Positions 17,315-27,427 are shown, counted from the first letter of the stretch. The stretch: 64,000 bases of DNA from Phycisphaerae bacterium (GCA_028285035.1 JANQQF010000053.1:113469-177468); one strand, 5' to 3'. Numbers and translations: made by a program. Notes: a model not told the origin generated them from the sequence alone.

Positions 17315-18301
17315 TTATGCCTCAGATGAGGTGTCGGCTTGAGGGGAGGCTAGACAAGCTAGGAGCGAGGGATCGATATTGCCGCCGGAAATGATGACGC
17401 CAACTTTTTGACCTGGTGGGCCGACAAGCTTTTGCAAAATAGCGGCTGGAGCCACTGCCCCCGTAGGTTCGGCCAAAATTTTCATACGAAAGAGGAGGAG
17501 TTTGAGGGCCTCGATTGCTTGGTCATCACTTACTAGGAGAATGTCATCAACCAGGGCTTTGATAATTGGGTAAGTCAACTTGCCTGGCTCTTGGGTGCGC
17601 ATCCCATCTGCAATGGTGTTAGGAGGGTCAATTTTGACCGGCTCGTTTTTTTGAAAGGATTGCCACCAATCATTTGAAGCCTCTGTTTCAACGCCATAAA
17701 CGTTTATATCAGGCTTGATGGTTTTTGCAGCCAGGGCGCACCCGCTAAGTAACCCCCCACCGCCTAAAGGTGCCACGATGACATCCAAGTCTGGAACCTC
17801 ATCTAATAGCTCTATGGCCGTTGTCCCTTGCCCAGCCATAATATAGGGGTTGTCATAGGGATGGATTAACGTTCGGCCTTCATCTTTGGCAATCTTATCT
17901 GATATTTCGGCCCGGTCTCGTGTTTGCCGGTCATAGAGAACCACCTCGGCCCCATAGCCACGGGTGGCCTCAAGTTTGCTGGTAGGCGCGTCGGTGGGCA
18001 TTACGATCTTGGCTGAGATGCCGAGTAGTTTGGCCGAGAGGGCGACTCCCTGTGCGTGATTGCCTGAGGAGTGGGTGACGACCCCTTTGCTTTTCTCTGT
18101 CTCACCTAAATGTGATAAGGCATTGTAGGCCCCTCGGAATTTGAAGGCGCCAATCCGTTGCTGGTTTTCACATTTAAAGTAGACCTCATACCTCGTCAAA
18201 TTGTTGATGGTCCGAGACGTTAAGACGGGCGTACGATTTGCTATGTTTTTAATCGTGACGGCGGCGGCCCTAATGTCCTCAAACGAAATGGCATGCGTCA
18301 T
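17315..18301 (-). CDS. Threonine/serine dehydratase (PLP fold type II)
   Basis: Removes water and ammonia from L-threonine or L-serine to give the 2-oxoacid. The 328 residues have the PLP Lys54 in AFKFRGA, the SSGNHAQG substrate loop and the GGGGLLSG phosphate loop. There is no C-terminal ACT-like regulatory domain, so it is catabolic (TdcB-type) or a serine racemase/hydroxyaspartate lyase rather than biosynthetic IlvA. Its start overlaps the GNAT stop by 4 bp (ATGA), so the three minus-strand genes are coupled. Confidence 0.87.
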   Translation of the reverse strand: MTHAISFEDIRAAAVTIKNIANRTPVLTSRTINNLTRYEVYFKCENQQRIGAFKFRGAYNALSHLGETEKSKGVVTHSSGNHAQGVALSAKLLGISAKIVMPTDAPTSKLEATRGYGAEVVLYDRQTRDRAEISDKIAKDEGRTLIHPYDNPYIMAGQGTTAIELLDEVPDLDVIVAPLGGGGLLSGCALAAKTIKPDINVYGVETEASNDWWQSFQKNEPVKIDPPNTIADGMRTQEPGKLTYPIIKALVDDILLVSDDQAIEALKLLLFRMKILAEPTGAVAPAAILQKLVGPPGQKVGVIISGGNIDPSLLACLASPQADTSSEA

Positions 18302-18975
18302 AATGAGGGTCCTGTTCCATTTTTTGGATAGCGATATGCTGTGGGTTCGCCCGTTGGCTGTTTGGCATCTTCAGTGTTATCAGCGATAGGAACTCGGTAA
18401 AACAACATTTGGCGACCATAGGCCTCAAACTCATGGGCGATGTATAAACCATTCAACTGACTAATGGTCCAGCGCATGGGGCGATTGCGTTTTTCAATCA
18501 TAAAACCGGCGGTCAACAGGCCGACCTTATCCGCCCAGCCAAACATATATCGGACTAACTCAGGCGCAATGCCTGATCGTAAATATTCCTTTTTTACGCC
18601 CAGAAAAATTACGTCAGCCTCACGTTCCGGACTTTGGGTTTGATCGGCGTAGCTCCAGCCTTGAATGACGTGAGTGAAAATTTGGGGATTGCGTAAAACG
18701 GACCACCCCACAGGAAATGAGACCCGCCATAAGTAACGCCACTTGAATTCGGAAAAAAAACGGGTACTTGAGGTGGCGATGGCCGCTTGGGCCACTAATT
18801 TATCATCATCAAACACGCCGATTGCGTCAGCCCATTGTGAATGGCAAACGGCTTTGTATAACTCAACCAAAAAGCGATGCCCTAATAAAGTGAGGACAGT
18901 ACCGGGTTGGCCTTCGATGTGAATATGCGCTGCGGCACTCGCGTCTGAGGGCTGCAAATATCGATATTCAATCAT
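18298..18975 (-). CDS. GNAT family N-acetyltransferase
   Basis: A 225-residue GNAT-like protein. It starts MIEYRYLQPSDASAAAHIH, as the family does, and has an acetyl-CoA-binding region near FLGVKKEYLRSGIAPELV. Substrate unknown. It is the first gene of a three-gene minus-strand operon with the dehydratase and alaX. Confidence 0.7.
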   Translation of the reverse strand: MIEYRYLQPSDASAAAHIHIEGQPGTVLTLLGHRFLVELYKAVCHSQWADAIGVFDDDKLVAQAAIATSSTRFFSEFKWRYLWRVSFPVGWSVLRNPQIFTHVIQGWSYADQTQSPEREADVIFLGVKKEYLRSGIAPELVRYMFGWADKVGLLTAGFMIEKRNRPMRWTISQLNGLYIAHEFEAYGRQMLFYRVPIADNTEDAKQPTGEPTAYRYPKNGTGPSL

Positions 18976-19078
18976 ACTTACTTAAACTCCAAGACGAACT
19001 ATTGTGAAAAAACACATCTCCGAAGTATACCCTCATCAAATGGAGTTGACAAAAATCTTGGGATTTCGAACTGATAAA

Positions 19079-20029
19079 TTATGGCCCCAAATCAGTCACG
19101 CTGACGTTGTCTACGACGGTTTTCCCGCCCTGCTCAGCCAGTGGATGGACTCCTCGTAAGAAAATCGTCATCTGTTCACCGGTGGCGGTAACAGTTTCTT
19201 CCGTGGCCCCCCAGGTATCCTCAGCGTTACTGTCCCAAGGGAACCACTCCACGGTCTCCGCACTCCAGACACCTCCGCCTGTTAAATCAACGCCGAGATA
19301 CATTTCTACGGGCGATAGGCTGCGGTCGTGCTTCGCATAGGCAACGATATTGTAACGATGCCCAACTTTTGTAGGAATGGTGCGGAATACCCCGGAATTC
19401 GCTGCGATAAAGTCGAAGGTAATTTCTTGGGATTTTCCCCCAGAAAAAACATTGGGTTGATATAGATTTTCATTGAGACAGGATGAACCAAACGGTCCTT
19501 GCTCAACAAACGCAGTCCAACCTGAGGCCACTCTGGCACCAGGGCAGGGTTCACCGTGCGGATTACCCCAAGGGATGAAATCCGACTCAAAATCCCAATC
19601 GCCACCCTGTAACGGGGGGTCGGGTTCGCTGGCTGGAACAGGCGTGGCTGTGGGAGCAACCACTACCGCCGTTATTTCTTCAGTAGCAATGATGGTTGGG
19701 GTTAAACTCAAGAGATCAAGCGGGGTTGGTGTAGGGGGGGGCGGGGTATCTGTGACAAGGATCAGGCGGGTGGCTGTCGGTACTGGGAGACTTGGATCAG
19801 GCGTGTGGGTTGGGGCATCCCCTAAAGGGACGACAACAATGATATCTTCCTGAACCGTGGGTTCGATGGTAACCAACCGTGGATCTGGCGTTGGGGTAGC
19901 GATTTGGACATCAAAAGCGGGTGGACGCCCCACTGGGATAGCCGTCGGCTGGACTGGGCTGAGGACACAAGCGAGAAGAGGGATTAACAGCCCGGCGAGC
20001 CAAGTGAAACGATAAAGCGGATTACTCAT
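19079..20029 (-). CDS. PT-rich lipoprotein with C-terminal jelly-roll-like domain
   Basis: A 316-residue secreted lipoprotein: a hydrophobic signal ending LIPLLAC gives Cys21 as the lipidation site. A long Pro/Thr/Val linker (about 25-145) leads to a C-terminal beta-rich domain (about 148-316) beginning WDFESDFIPWG. Its F-RTIP and VVDNVSVTD strands are typical of carbohydrate-binding or adhesion jelly rolls. Its 5' end overlaps the previous lipoprotein gene by 8 bp. Function unknown; surface attachment or glycan binding is a guess. Confidence 0.65.
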   Translation of the reverse strand: MSNPLYRFTWLAGLLIPLLACVLSPVQPTAIPVGRPPAFDVQIATPTPDPRLVTIEPTVQEDIIVVVPLGDAPTHTPDPSLPVPTATRLILVTDTPPPPTPTPLDLLSLTPTIIATEEITAVVVAPTATPVPASEPDPPLQGGDWDFESDFIPWGNPHGEPCPGARVASGWTAFVEQGPFGSSCLNENLYQPNVFSGGKSQEITFDFIAANSGVFRTIPTKVGHRYNIVAYAKHDRSLSPVEMYLGVDLTGGGVWSAETVEWFPWDSNAEDTWGATEETVTATGEQMTIFLRGVHPLAEQGGKTVVDNVSVTDLGP

Positions 20030-20309
20030 TTTCGACCTCCTCGGTAGTGGTAATAGCCTCGGTATCAGTTAAAGTGGTCGTTGAGGTCAACTCAGAGGTA
20101 TTGATCGGGGATGAGGTAGCGGTTGCATTTGGATCGGGTGTATTTGTAGGTGCCCCGAGCAACAAGCCTACGGTCGGTGTTGCCGTTTGTACCTCGAATT
20201 GGAGCTGTTCAATGGGGGCTGTCGGTTGGGGGGTAACACGAGTAGCTGTACAGGCTAAAGTAATTAACAAGACTAAAACAGCCGACCGTTTTTGAAAACG
20301 ATAAGACAT
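20022..20309 (-). CDS. Small PT-rich lipoprotein
   Basis: About 95 residues from ATG 20309, chosen because AGGAG lies 7 nt upstream; an ATG six bases earlier would be too close to it. The signal ends LLITLAC, giving lipid Cys20. The rest is a Thr/Pro/Glu-rich, apparently unfolded tail. Translationally coupled to the larger lipoprotein downstream. No domain is recognised. Confidence 0.6.
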   Translation of the reverse strand: MSYRFQKRSAVLVLLITLACTATRVTPQPTAPIEQLQFEVQTATPTVGLLLGAPTNTPDPNATATSSPINTSELTSTTTLTDTEAITTTEEVENE

Positions 20310-20676
20310 GCGCATTCTCCTAAAATTTAAGTTTGTAGCGTTCATAGGGTTTATAGGGGTGATAGCGTTGGCGTTGATTATTGTTGTTAGCAAATGTCTA
20401 GAGCCTCTATAAACGCTACGAACTGAAAATATTGTTCCCAACCGAAGATTATACCTTGATGCAGGAGGATTGTGAAAAGGGGGAAGGTTACTTGCTATTT
20501 ATCAATTAAATAGCAACTATTTTGGACATATGATGTTATCTTTTATAGAGCATTATTAATAGGTAGTATCTCATAAAAACGGCCTATTCACTTTTAGGCG
20601 AAATAATCATTTAATGGTACTATGGGGCGACTTAAATTTTTTAACCGATGAACCCCAAAAAATAATTGTCAGGTAG
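20310..20676. other. Divergent spacer with a 20-bp imperfect inverted repeat
   Basis: No gene is seen. GTTTGTAGCGTTCATAGGGT (20331-20350) pairs with 20404-20423 at 16 of 20 positions (core GTAGCGTT/AACGCTAC). The pair frames about 50 bp rich in T/G. It looks like a small intergenic palindromic element lying in the 5' region of the lipoprotein gene. The rest (20424-20676) is AT-rich promoter-type sequence for the divergent acyltransferase-like gene. Confidence 0.45.
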
Positions 20677-21537
20677 ATGTCTATGATTGCTGAAAATGCA
20701 GTTCCCATCACCGAGGCACGACTTTTTGCTGGATTTGGTACGCTTAGTCGTGCAGTGCTTAGATTTTGGAAAGATCGAATTATAAAATTTGGTGACCGAG
20801 CCACCACTTTTGATACAATTGCCGAGCTAAGTCGTCGGTTACGAACCGAAAATGCTGTGATTTTCTTCGATCATCACTATGCGTTTGATGCAATTCCAGC
20901 CTCCCTGACTTTGGGCCAAAATCTCAAACATATCACAGGTGCCTTAATTCCATATGCGGTTCATTTGAATATGGGGATTGATCCTGAAGGTATGCCAGCG
21001 ATGACCTATTGGATGCGGACCACAGCCTTTCAGTGGATGGTTGAAAACGTTCAAAAGGCTAATCCAACGATCCAACTTCTGCCCGTTGTGCGAGAGTTTG
21101 AGATGAAAAATCCACGGCTTCGAACAATTGTCGAGCGTGATTATTCAGGCTCGAATACGAAATACCTCAAAACTTTTAGTCAATTATTTGAAAAACACTC
21201 ATCCGGCCAACTTTGTATTCTTTCCCCAATGGCTGGTATTGCTTTCCCCGATAGACCTTCGCTTCATCCTCAGGTATATCGCTCATTGGAGCTGATTCAA
21301 ATTCGCACCAAAAAGCAGATTCCCTTCTACTTTGTTGGGGCATATCCTAGCTTTGCTGCCCACATCAATTATATGGCCCCGTTGTTGACCCAACATACCG
21401 TTGTCGTGCATGGGCCATTCCACTTGCCCAGCCGAGATTATGATACGGCCTTTGAAGAAGTGACCGCAAACCTACGTGCGTTACGTGAGGCGGCTGATTT
21501 TGTTGAGCCAGATTATTCCAAAATTAAACATAAATGA
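20677..21537 (+). CDS. Acyltransferase-like protein (PlsC-related)
   Basis: A 286-residue protein with an HX4D-like motif (His66 to Asp71 in FFDHHYAFD) and a later LSPMAGIAFPD block placed like the second PlsC motif (FPEGT). This suggests a glycerolipid acyltransferase, but the second block is divergent. Two ATGs (20677 and 20683) compete; the AGG spacing slightly favours the second. No membrane helix is obvious. Monocistronic between lipoprotein genes. An assignment to a lipid substrate is not possible. Confidence 0.45.
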   Translation: MSMIAENAVPITEARLFAGFGTLSRAVLRFWKDRIIKFGDRATTFDTIAELSRRLRTENAVIFFDHHYAFDAIPASLTLGQNLKHITGALIPYAVHLNMGIDPEGMPAMTYWMRTTAFQWMVENVQKANPTIQLLPVVREFEMKNPRLRTIVERDYSGSNTKYLKTFSQLFEKHSSGQLCILSPMAGIAFPDRPSLHPQVYRSLELIQIRTKKQIPFYFVGAYPSFAAHINYMAPLLTQHTVVVHGPFHLPSRDYDTAFEEVTANLRALREAADFVEPDYSKIKHK

Positions 21538-21722
21538 TGACATCACGTGGGGAAGCTTGGTTGGGTTGAATATTTGACAAGCGACCACTTATTACCGGCC
21601 CCAAGGTGCTATTTATCAACATCCTCTGCCCGTCCTACTGGGGTTTGCTCTTTTCTTCACAGATCGGTATAGTATGCCCCGATTTTGCCAAAAAGTTTAG
21701 GTAAGTGTGCTGGGGAAGAATG

Positions 21723-22463
21723 ATGTCAATCAATCGTGGATTTCTTGTTGTTACGTTATCAGGAATTGTATTTTTATTATCAGGCTGTACATTAGCCTCG
21801 CCTTTTAATCAACTGGCTGAAGTGGCGTTAGCTGAACCCACCGAAGAAATCATTCGGACCCCTCAGCCAACCTTTACTGTGACAGTCGAGACCACCGCAA
21901 CACCGACAAAAACAACCACCCCAACCCTAACGCCTGTCCCGACGGATACCCCAACACCTTTGCCCACCGAGACACCGTCAGATACAGCGACTCCGTTGCT
22001 TACCGCGACTGCGACAGATGCACCAACCAACACGCCCGCCCCACCGACTAATACACCGGCACCGACTGAACCACCCCCACCAACGGATACACCTGCTCCA
22101 TCCTGGGAATACCAGCTTTCTGAGCAGTTTGGTAGCCCAACCAACTCAACGATTTTATCAATTATGGTCGCGATTCAGGGCCATGATGGCGGTTGGATTC
22201 CTGGGTTACGTGTGGTCGGGACTGATCCCAATGGGGTGGTGACAAAGTCTGAGGTCTCGGCTGATGATGTGATTGGTTATACCCCACCCTCCGAAGTCAT
22301 CAAAAGTGGTAATACCAAATTCGAACCCCTCAGCAACTATGTCACCGGGACTTGGTTCTTTCATTTAGAGCGACCTGATGGTACCCAGGTGAGCGATAGG
22401 TTTCCCCTTGGAATGGATGCTGAAAATCGGTCTTGGTTTTTCCTGCGTTTCCAACCGAATTAG
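21723..22463 (+). CDS. PT-rich lipoprotein
   Basis: About 246 residues from ATG 21723 with GGGGA upstream (the frame also has a GTG at 21705). The signal ends VFLLSGC, lipid Cys22. A Thr/Pro linker of about 80 residues follows, made of TPTPLPTETP-like units. The C-terminal domain of about 110 residues (from WEYQLSEQFG) contains beta strands and a TGTWFFHLERPDGTQVSDRF segment. Function unknown; presumably surface exposed. Convergent with the kinase gene downstream. Confidence 0.6.
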   Translation: MSINRGFLVVTLSGIVFLLSGCTLASPFNQLAEVALAEPTEEIIRTPQPTFTVTVETTATPTKTTTPTLTPVPTDTPTPLPTETPSDTATPLLTATATDAPTNTPAPPTNTPAPTEPPPPTDTPAPSWEYQLSEQFGSPTNSTILSIMVAIQGHDGGWIPGLRVVGTDPNGVVTKSEVSADDVIGYTPPSEVIKSGNTKFEPLSNYVTGTWFFHLERPDGTQVSDRFPLGMDAENRSWFFLRFQPN

Positions 22464-22469
22464 GGTAGG

Positions 22470-23408
22470 TTACCCCAGATTGATGGGATTGACTTTTACC
22501 TGATCACTTAATTCTGACACCAACGCCAGTGACCCCATCGCCGTGCCAGCCAGGCTGGCGGCTGCCGCGCCACACGCCATGCTCCAACGTAGGGCTTCCG
22601 GCCAATCAAGCTGATGACTGAGACCATAGACCAACCCCGCCACCGAAGCATCTCCGGCACCAATGGGATTCCGCTCTTGAATATCAGGGGGACTGGCCTG
22701 CCAGCTTTGTGAACCACTTTGTAAAAATGCACCATCTGCTCCCCTTGAGATTAACACATTTCCCACCCCAAATGCCTGAATCGCTTGCGCGGCAGCTTGT
22801 ACCTCCGCCAGTGAGTCGACAGGCTGGTCAAGCATCGCTCCGGCCTCCACTGCATTGGGCTTGACCAAAAATGGACCCGCTTCACAGGCATATTTCAAGG
22901 CTGGGCCACTGGTATCCACCACGGCATAACTCCCTGCTGCTTGGACAATCCGAATGATTTGGGCATAGAACGATGGCTCGATTCCTGGTGGCAGACTCCC
23001 TGAGAGAACCCACCACTCCTCAGATTTAGCATACTCTGTAATTTGGTCGAGGAGTGCTTTTTGTTCTTTCGGGGAAATCATTGGGCCAGCCTCATTCACT
23101 TTGATGTGATGAGCCTCGCTTTCACTGACGATACTGACGTTTGTGCGCGTTTCTCCCTCAATACGCACAAAATCGGTGGTAATGTCTAAATCAGCCAGTT
23201 GATTGGAGATGCGTTGTCCGGTTAAGCCGCCCACAAAACCTAATGCTACACTTTTTGTGTCCAACATCGCTAACGCACGTGATACGTTGAAGCCTTTCCC
23301 CCCCGCGTGCATCTGGGCAGAACTGGCTCGCAGGACCGTGTCAAAATTAATCTCAGAGACCGTTAATTCGCGGTCGAGGGCTGGATTTAGGGTGACTGTA
23401 TAAATCAT
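22470..23408 (-). CDS. fruK: 1-phosphofructokinase / hexose-phosphate kinase (FruK-LacC group)
   Basis: PfkB-family kinase of about 312 residues, starting with the FruK hallmark MIYTVTLNPALD. It has the HAGGKGFNVSRAL sugar site near 35-46 and the catalytic NPIGAGDA loop. The ATG at 23408 overlaps the upstream dehydrogenase stop by 4 bp (ATGA); the longer frame is not needed. It is last in the polyol PTS operon, so it probably phosphorylates the ketose-1-phosphate or tagatose-type sugar made by the dehydrogenase. Confidence 0.85.
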   Translation of the reverse strand: MIYTVTLNPALDRELTVSEINFDTVLRASSAQMHAGGKGFNVSRALAMLDTKSVALGFVGGLTGQRISNQLADLDITTDFVRIEGETRTNVSIVSESEAHHIKVNEAGPMISPKEQKALLDQITEYAKSEEWWVLSGSLPPGIEPSFYAQIIRIVQAAGSYAVVDTSGPALKYACEAGPFLVKPNAVEAGAMLDQPVDSLAEVQAAAQAIQAFGVGNVLISRGADGAFLQSGSQSWQASPPDIQERNPIGAGDASVAGLVYGLSHQLDWPEALRWSMACGAAAASLAGTAMGSLALVSELSDQVKVNPINLG

Positions 23409-25159
23409 GATTGCCAAAATTTTTCGATAAGGGCGGCCTCGGCATCTGGGGTCCATACATCACCAGGCGCAAGTTTTTGAGCCACATCAGGATATTTTTC
23501 TTTAAGCTCATCAATCCCAATCAAAGGTAATCCTGTCAGTTGGGGGAAGATGACTACTTTGCCGGGATACTGCCCACTCATCATTGCCTCAACGCCCTCA
23601 CGAGCGGCCTCAAGCCCGCCAACGGCGGCCACAGATCGATTGGGAGATAGCTCGTTGTCAATCGTTTTTTGGATAACCAGGGCTTGATCGGCTAAGGCTG
23701 AGCCAGAGGTGCCTGTGAACTGAGCATTATGCAAATATACCGAGCTTAAATTTAATGGAGCAAAGGTGCCATTGGGCACCCCCGCGAATAGCACCAACAT
23801 ACCGTTGTCATTCATCAGGGTTGCCCCTTCAGCCATCAATGGGGCAACGGGTACGGATACGATAACATCATCTGCCCCTTGCCCATCTGTCAACTGTAAG
23901 ATTTGGTCACGTAAAGACTCTTCCGATGTCTGGGGATTGATCAAAATCAGTCGTGTTTCATTCGCTTCTGCTAAAGCCCCAAATCGATCTTGTAAGGCAT
24001 TGAGACGCATATCATTGATGTCTGTGGCAATAATTAGGCTTGGCCCATTTGGTAGCTCTATCGCCCGCTGTACGTGCATTTGACCCATTGGTCCACCTGC
24101 GCCAATAAATACCGCTGTTCCATCAGGCTGTAAATCACACCGGTTCCGCGCTTCACCATATGAGGTATCGATATCTGGACCTGGATTGCCAACAAAGGCG
24201 ATGTAATCATAGTGCAGTCGCCCTACATCTGCCTCTACTAACCCGTCTAGAGGCGTTTCACCGACAAGGTTGAGTGTGCCTCGCCGGGCCACTTGTTTGG
24301 CTGCCTCACTGACCGCTTTGGCTGAAGTGGGATTGAGCATAATTACATCATCAAACCCTGCATCATTGGTGAGATCAGCTTTTAGATTAACGTAATCGAT
24401 GGATGTTAGACCATCTCGTTCAATGACACTAACTTGGCGTTCGGCAACTTGACGCTCAACTTGTTCTTTCACAACATACGGTACATCGGTCAGGATAATG
24501 GTACTTGGGGCATTTAAGGCGGTATTAAATTGATACGGGATTGGGTCATCTGGTTGTCCAATGATCCACATCGTGCCCCCGACTTTAGGATCGAGGCGGC
24601 GACGTTGTGTGTATGCTGCTTCAACACAGGCCCATGGCTCGGTCAGTGCTGCTTCGGCATAGCCCATTTCATCTTCTGGAACAGGCAATACAAAGGCTTC
24701 CCCTTTGACATTAAGCACTTCCGGTCCGATAAGATGATACTGGGTTAACCCACCAGGTATCGTGTAACCATAAGCGGTGCTTTTCCCCTCCGCATCATAA
24801 ATATCAGGCTGGACGGCCAGTCTTTGCCCTACTGTATATTGATCTGCTAATTCCTCGCCTACTTTGATAATGGTCATTGAGACCTCATGACCGAGACGAG
24901 TTGGATCATTGGCTAAATCTCGATCGTACAACTTGGGGTGTTGCCCCCCTTGTTTGATCAGCTTGACATCAGAGAAGCACATTCCTACGGCGTCAATCCG
25001 AACGAGGAGTTGATTAGAGGCTGGATCGACAATGGGAGCTTGTTCTGGTTTCCCATCACGGCCAATATTTTCAACGCCAACACCGTACATATTCCAAGCC
25101 CACGTTTGATTGGGTACTGGCGCCTCAGATGAACGATATTTATCATATTTGGTAGACAT
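23405..25159 (-). CDS. Long zinc-dependent polyol-phosphate dehydrogenase-like protein with two Rossmann regions
   Basis: MDR-type dehydrogenase of about 584 residues from ATG 25159 (AAGGAG upstream), far longer than the usual 340-420. The N-terminal GroES-like part has the catalytic zinc set Cys61, His91-Glu92 and Glu174 (LTEPWAC), as in L-sorbose-1-phosphate reductase and arabinitol-phosphate dehydrogenase. It lacks the four-Cys structural zinc loop. Two nucleotide-fold regions follow: a degenerate one (about 195-345, IIGQPDDPIPYQF) and an intact one (about 347-510, VFIGAGGPMGQ). In the PTS operon it likely oxidises the imported polyol phosphate. Confidence 0.78.
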   Translation of the reverse strand: MSTKYDKYRSSEAPVPNQTWAWNMYGVGVENIGRDGKPEQAPIVDPASNQLLVRIDAVGMCFSDVKLIKQGGQHPKLYDRDLANDPTRLGHEVSMTIIKVGEELADQYTVGQRLAVQPDIYDAEGKSTAYGYTIPGGLTQYHLIGPEVLNVKGEAFVLPVPEDEMGYAEAALTEPWACVEAAYTQRRRLDPKVGGTMWIIGQPDDPIPYQFNTALNAPSTIILTDVPYVVKEQVERQVAERQVSVIERDGLTSIDYVNLKADLTNDAGFDDVIMLNPTSAKAVSEAAKQVARRGTLNLVGETPLDGLVEADVGRLHYDYIAFVGNPGPDIDTSYGEARNRCDLQPDGTAVFIGAGGPMGQMHVQRAIELPNGPSLIIATDINDMRLNALQDRFGALAEANETRLILINPQTSEESLRDQILQLTDGQGADDVIVSVPVAPLMAEGATLMNDNGMLVLFAGVPNGTFAPLNLSSVYLHNAQFTGTSGSALADQALVIQKTIDNELSPNRSVAAVGGLEAAREGVEAMMSGQYPGKVVIFPQLTGLPLIGIDELKEKYPDVAQKLAPGDVWTPDAEAALIEKFWQS

Positions 25160-25334
25160 AATAATCTCCTTGAGATTAATCACTAATAATTGATGACCAT
25201 TGACTAAATTCTAGGCATACCAAACTAAATAGAAGCAGAGATAGATAGAGATGATTAGGAAATCAAGTAACTAATCAGCCCAATCTCTTATCTCTACATC
25301 AAATAATTACATTTTAAGTTGGTTGAATTGTGCG

Positions 25335-27395
25335 TCAATGCACGTTGTGGCGGACGTCTTTGGCGGTGGCACAGCCTAAGGCCTGGCTGGCCATAGTTTG
25401 AGTTGTCGGCAGTGACAGGGTTCGAATTTGGGCCTTAACAGCAGGGAGACTGGGCACATTTCCGCTTAACTCATCGACACCTAGACCAATTAAAATGGGC
25501 ACGGCTTGAGGATCAGCGGCTAATTCCCCACAAACGCCGACCCACTTCCCTGCAGTGTGAGCAGCATCAACTGTACGCTCAATCAATGATAGAACGGCTG
25601 GATGAAGCGCATCCGCTTGATCAAATAGCGCTGGGTTGCCCCGGTCCATCGCCAAGGTGTATTGGGTTAAGTCATTTGTACCGATAGAGAAGAAATCAAC
25701 TTCAGGTGCGAAGATTTGGGCTGATAAGGCAGCGGCAGGTACTTCAACCATAATACCAAGCTCAATGGGTTTGGCGTTCATTTCAGATTGTATCTCGTCA
25801 ACAAGCGCTTTAGCTCGCCGCCAATCGTCAATTGTGGTTATCATTGGGAACATGATCCGCAAATGACCATATTCAGCCGCCCGTAAGATTGCGCGAACTT
25901 GAGTGCGGAGTATCTCAGGTTGGGCTAAGCACAATCTGATACCACGTTGACCAAGAAAGGGATTGTCTTCGGGAGCAACGGGGAGATAGGCCAGGGGCTT
26001 ATCCCCACCAACATCTAAGGTGCGGATAATGATAGGACGACCTTCCAAAGCCAACGCAATGTCTCGGTATATTTCAAATTGTTCATCTTCACTGGGAGGA
26101 TCTTGTCGTTCAAGGAAGAGGAACTCAGTTCGTAACAGACCAACACCCTCCGCACCAAATTTTATGGCTTGTTTTGCTTCGGCTAAATTGCCGATATTGG
26201 CGACAACCTCGACATGATGCCCGTCTGTCGTGATGGCAGGGGATTGAGCCGCCGCCATTTCAGCCGCACTCCGCGTTTGTAGTACCTGCTGACGCTTCTG
26301 CGCCTCATTCAGGGTGGCTTCATCCGGCTCAAGCTGTAACAGGCCTGTTTCACCATTAAGAATGGCTTGGGTTCCATTGTCTAATTGTAAAACTCCCTCA
26401 CCAGCCCCAACAATCGCTGGCAATCCCAAGGCTCGGGCTAAAATTGCGGTATGCCCTGTGGCCCCTCCGTGAGCGGTGCAAAACCCTAGGACAAGGTCGG
26501 GGTCCAGTGCAACCGTATCAGAAGGAGTCAGGTCAGGGCCAATCAGGATTACTGGGTGATCTGGCAGGTTGGGATCTGTCGACGGTGCGCCACTCATAAT
26601 TCGTAATACACGATTGCCAACATCTCGGATGTCAGTTGCTCGGGCCGCTAATGTCTCATCACTTAAACTGGCTAGCGTTTCAGCAACGTTGTTAAACGCG
26701 GTTTGCCAGGCTCTATTCGCCGATTGGCCTTGCTCGATATAATCGTGGGCGGCTTGGGCCAATTCAGGGTCATTGAGAATTTCAAGATGGGCCTCAAAAA
26801 TTGCAGCTTCATCCTTGCCTAGGCGCTCCTCAAGTTGGGCACTCGTTGCCTTTAATTCAGAACGACCTTCCTCAATCGCTGATTCTAAGCGCTCTTTTTC
26901 AGTCGCTGGGTCCGCGACGACTGGTGTATCACTTGTCATATCTTCAATCGCAACTGTACTATTCTTAAGTTGATACAGCGGCCCGATGGCGATACCAGCG
27001 GCTGCGGGAACTGCTTGTATTTGTTTTTTCTCAGTTACTGTATCTTCAGCGACTACATCAGGACCATGTGCTGCCGAATTGTTCTCAGCCTTCGCTTCTT
27101 GCGATTTTGGTTTGTGATTTGTAGCTGATAAATCATCCCCTAAACCCGTCTCAATCGCTTCCTTTAAGGTCATTAGGGCTGTATCTGCATCAGGGCCTTC
27201 TGCTGTAAGACTAACCTGCCCATCTTTTTCAACCCCTAACGTAAGGACAGAGATAACGCTCTTAGCATTGACCCTCTTCTCGCCATGCTGAATCTGAATT
27301 TTCGCCTCAAATTGCTTAGCGATTTTTGCAAATACCTTAGCTGGACGAGCGTGTAGGCCAGTAGGGTTGGGGACAATTACATCAAGTTGTTTCAT
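25335..27395 (-). CDS. ptsHI: PTS HPr-enzyme I fusion (phosphocarrier plus PEP phosphotransferase)
   Basis: Takes phosphate from PEP and passes it to the EIIA of this locus. The 686 residues start with a whole HPr domain (1-88): His15 in TGLHARPA and Ser46 in NAKSVISV. A flexible linker (about 90-128) follows, then full enzyme I. The phospho-His is His315 in GGATGHTAILAR, and the PEP-binding C-terminal barrel ends with VCGELAADP. HPr-EI fusions occur in FruB- and multiphosphoryl-transfer proteins. Here the EIIA is separate, so this locus carries its own general PTS chain. Confidence 0.93.
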   Translation of the reverse strand: MKQLDVIVPNPTGLHARPAKVFAKIAKQFEAKIQIQHGEKRVNAKSVISVLTLGVEKDGQVSLTAEGPDADTALMTLKEAIETGLGDDLSATNHKPKSQEAKAENNSAAHGPDVVAEDTVTEKKQIQAVPAAAGIAIGPLYQLKNSTVAIEDMTSDTPVVADPATEKERLESAIEEGRSELKATSAQLEERLGKDEAAIFEAHLEILNDPELAQAAHDYIEQGQSANRAWQTAFNNVAETLASLSDETLAARATDIRDVGNRVLRIMSGAPSTDPNLPDHPVILIGPDLTPSDTVALDPDLVLGFCTAHGGATGHTAILARALGLPAIVGAGEGVLQLDNGTQAILNGETGLLQLEPDEATLNEAQKRQQVLQTRSAAEMAAAQSPAITTDGHHVEVVANIGNLAEAKQAIKFGAEGVGLLRTEFLFLERQDPPSEDEQFEIYRDIALALEGRPIIIRTLDVGGDKPLAYLPVAPEDNPFLGQRGIRLCLAQPEILRTQVRAILRAAEYGHLRIMFPMITTIDDWRRAKALVDEIQSEMNAKPIELGIMVEVPAAALSAQIFAPEVDFFSIGTNDLTQYTLAMDRGNPALFDQADALHPAVLSLIERTVDAAHTAGKWVGVCGELAADPQAVPILIGLGVDELSGNVPSLPAVKAQIRTLSLPTTQTMASQALGCATAKDVRHNVH

Positions 27396-27427
27396 TTTTC
27401 CATTATCTCCCTGGTCTGGTTAAGGGG

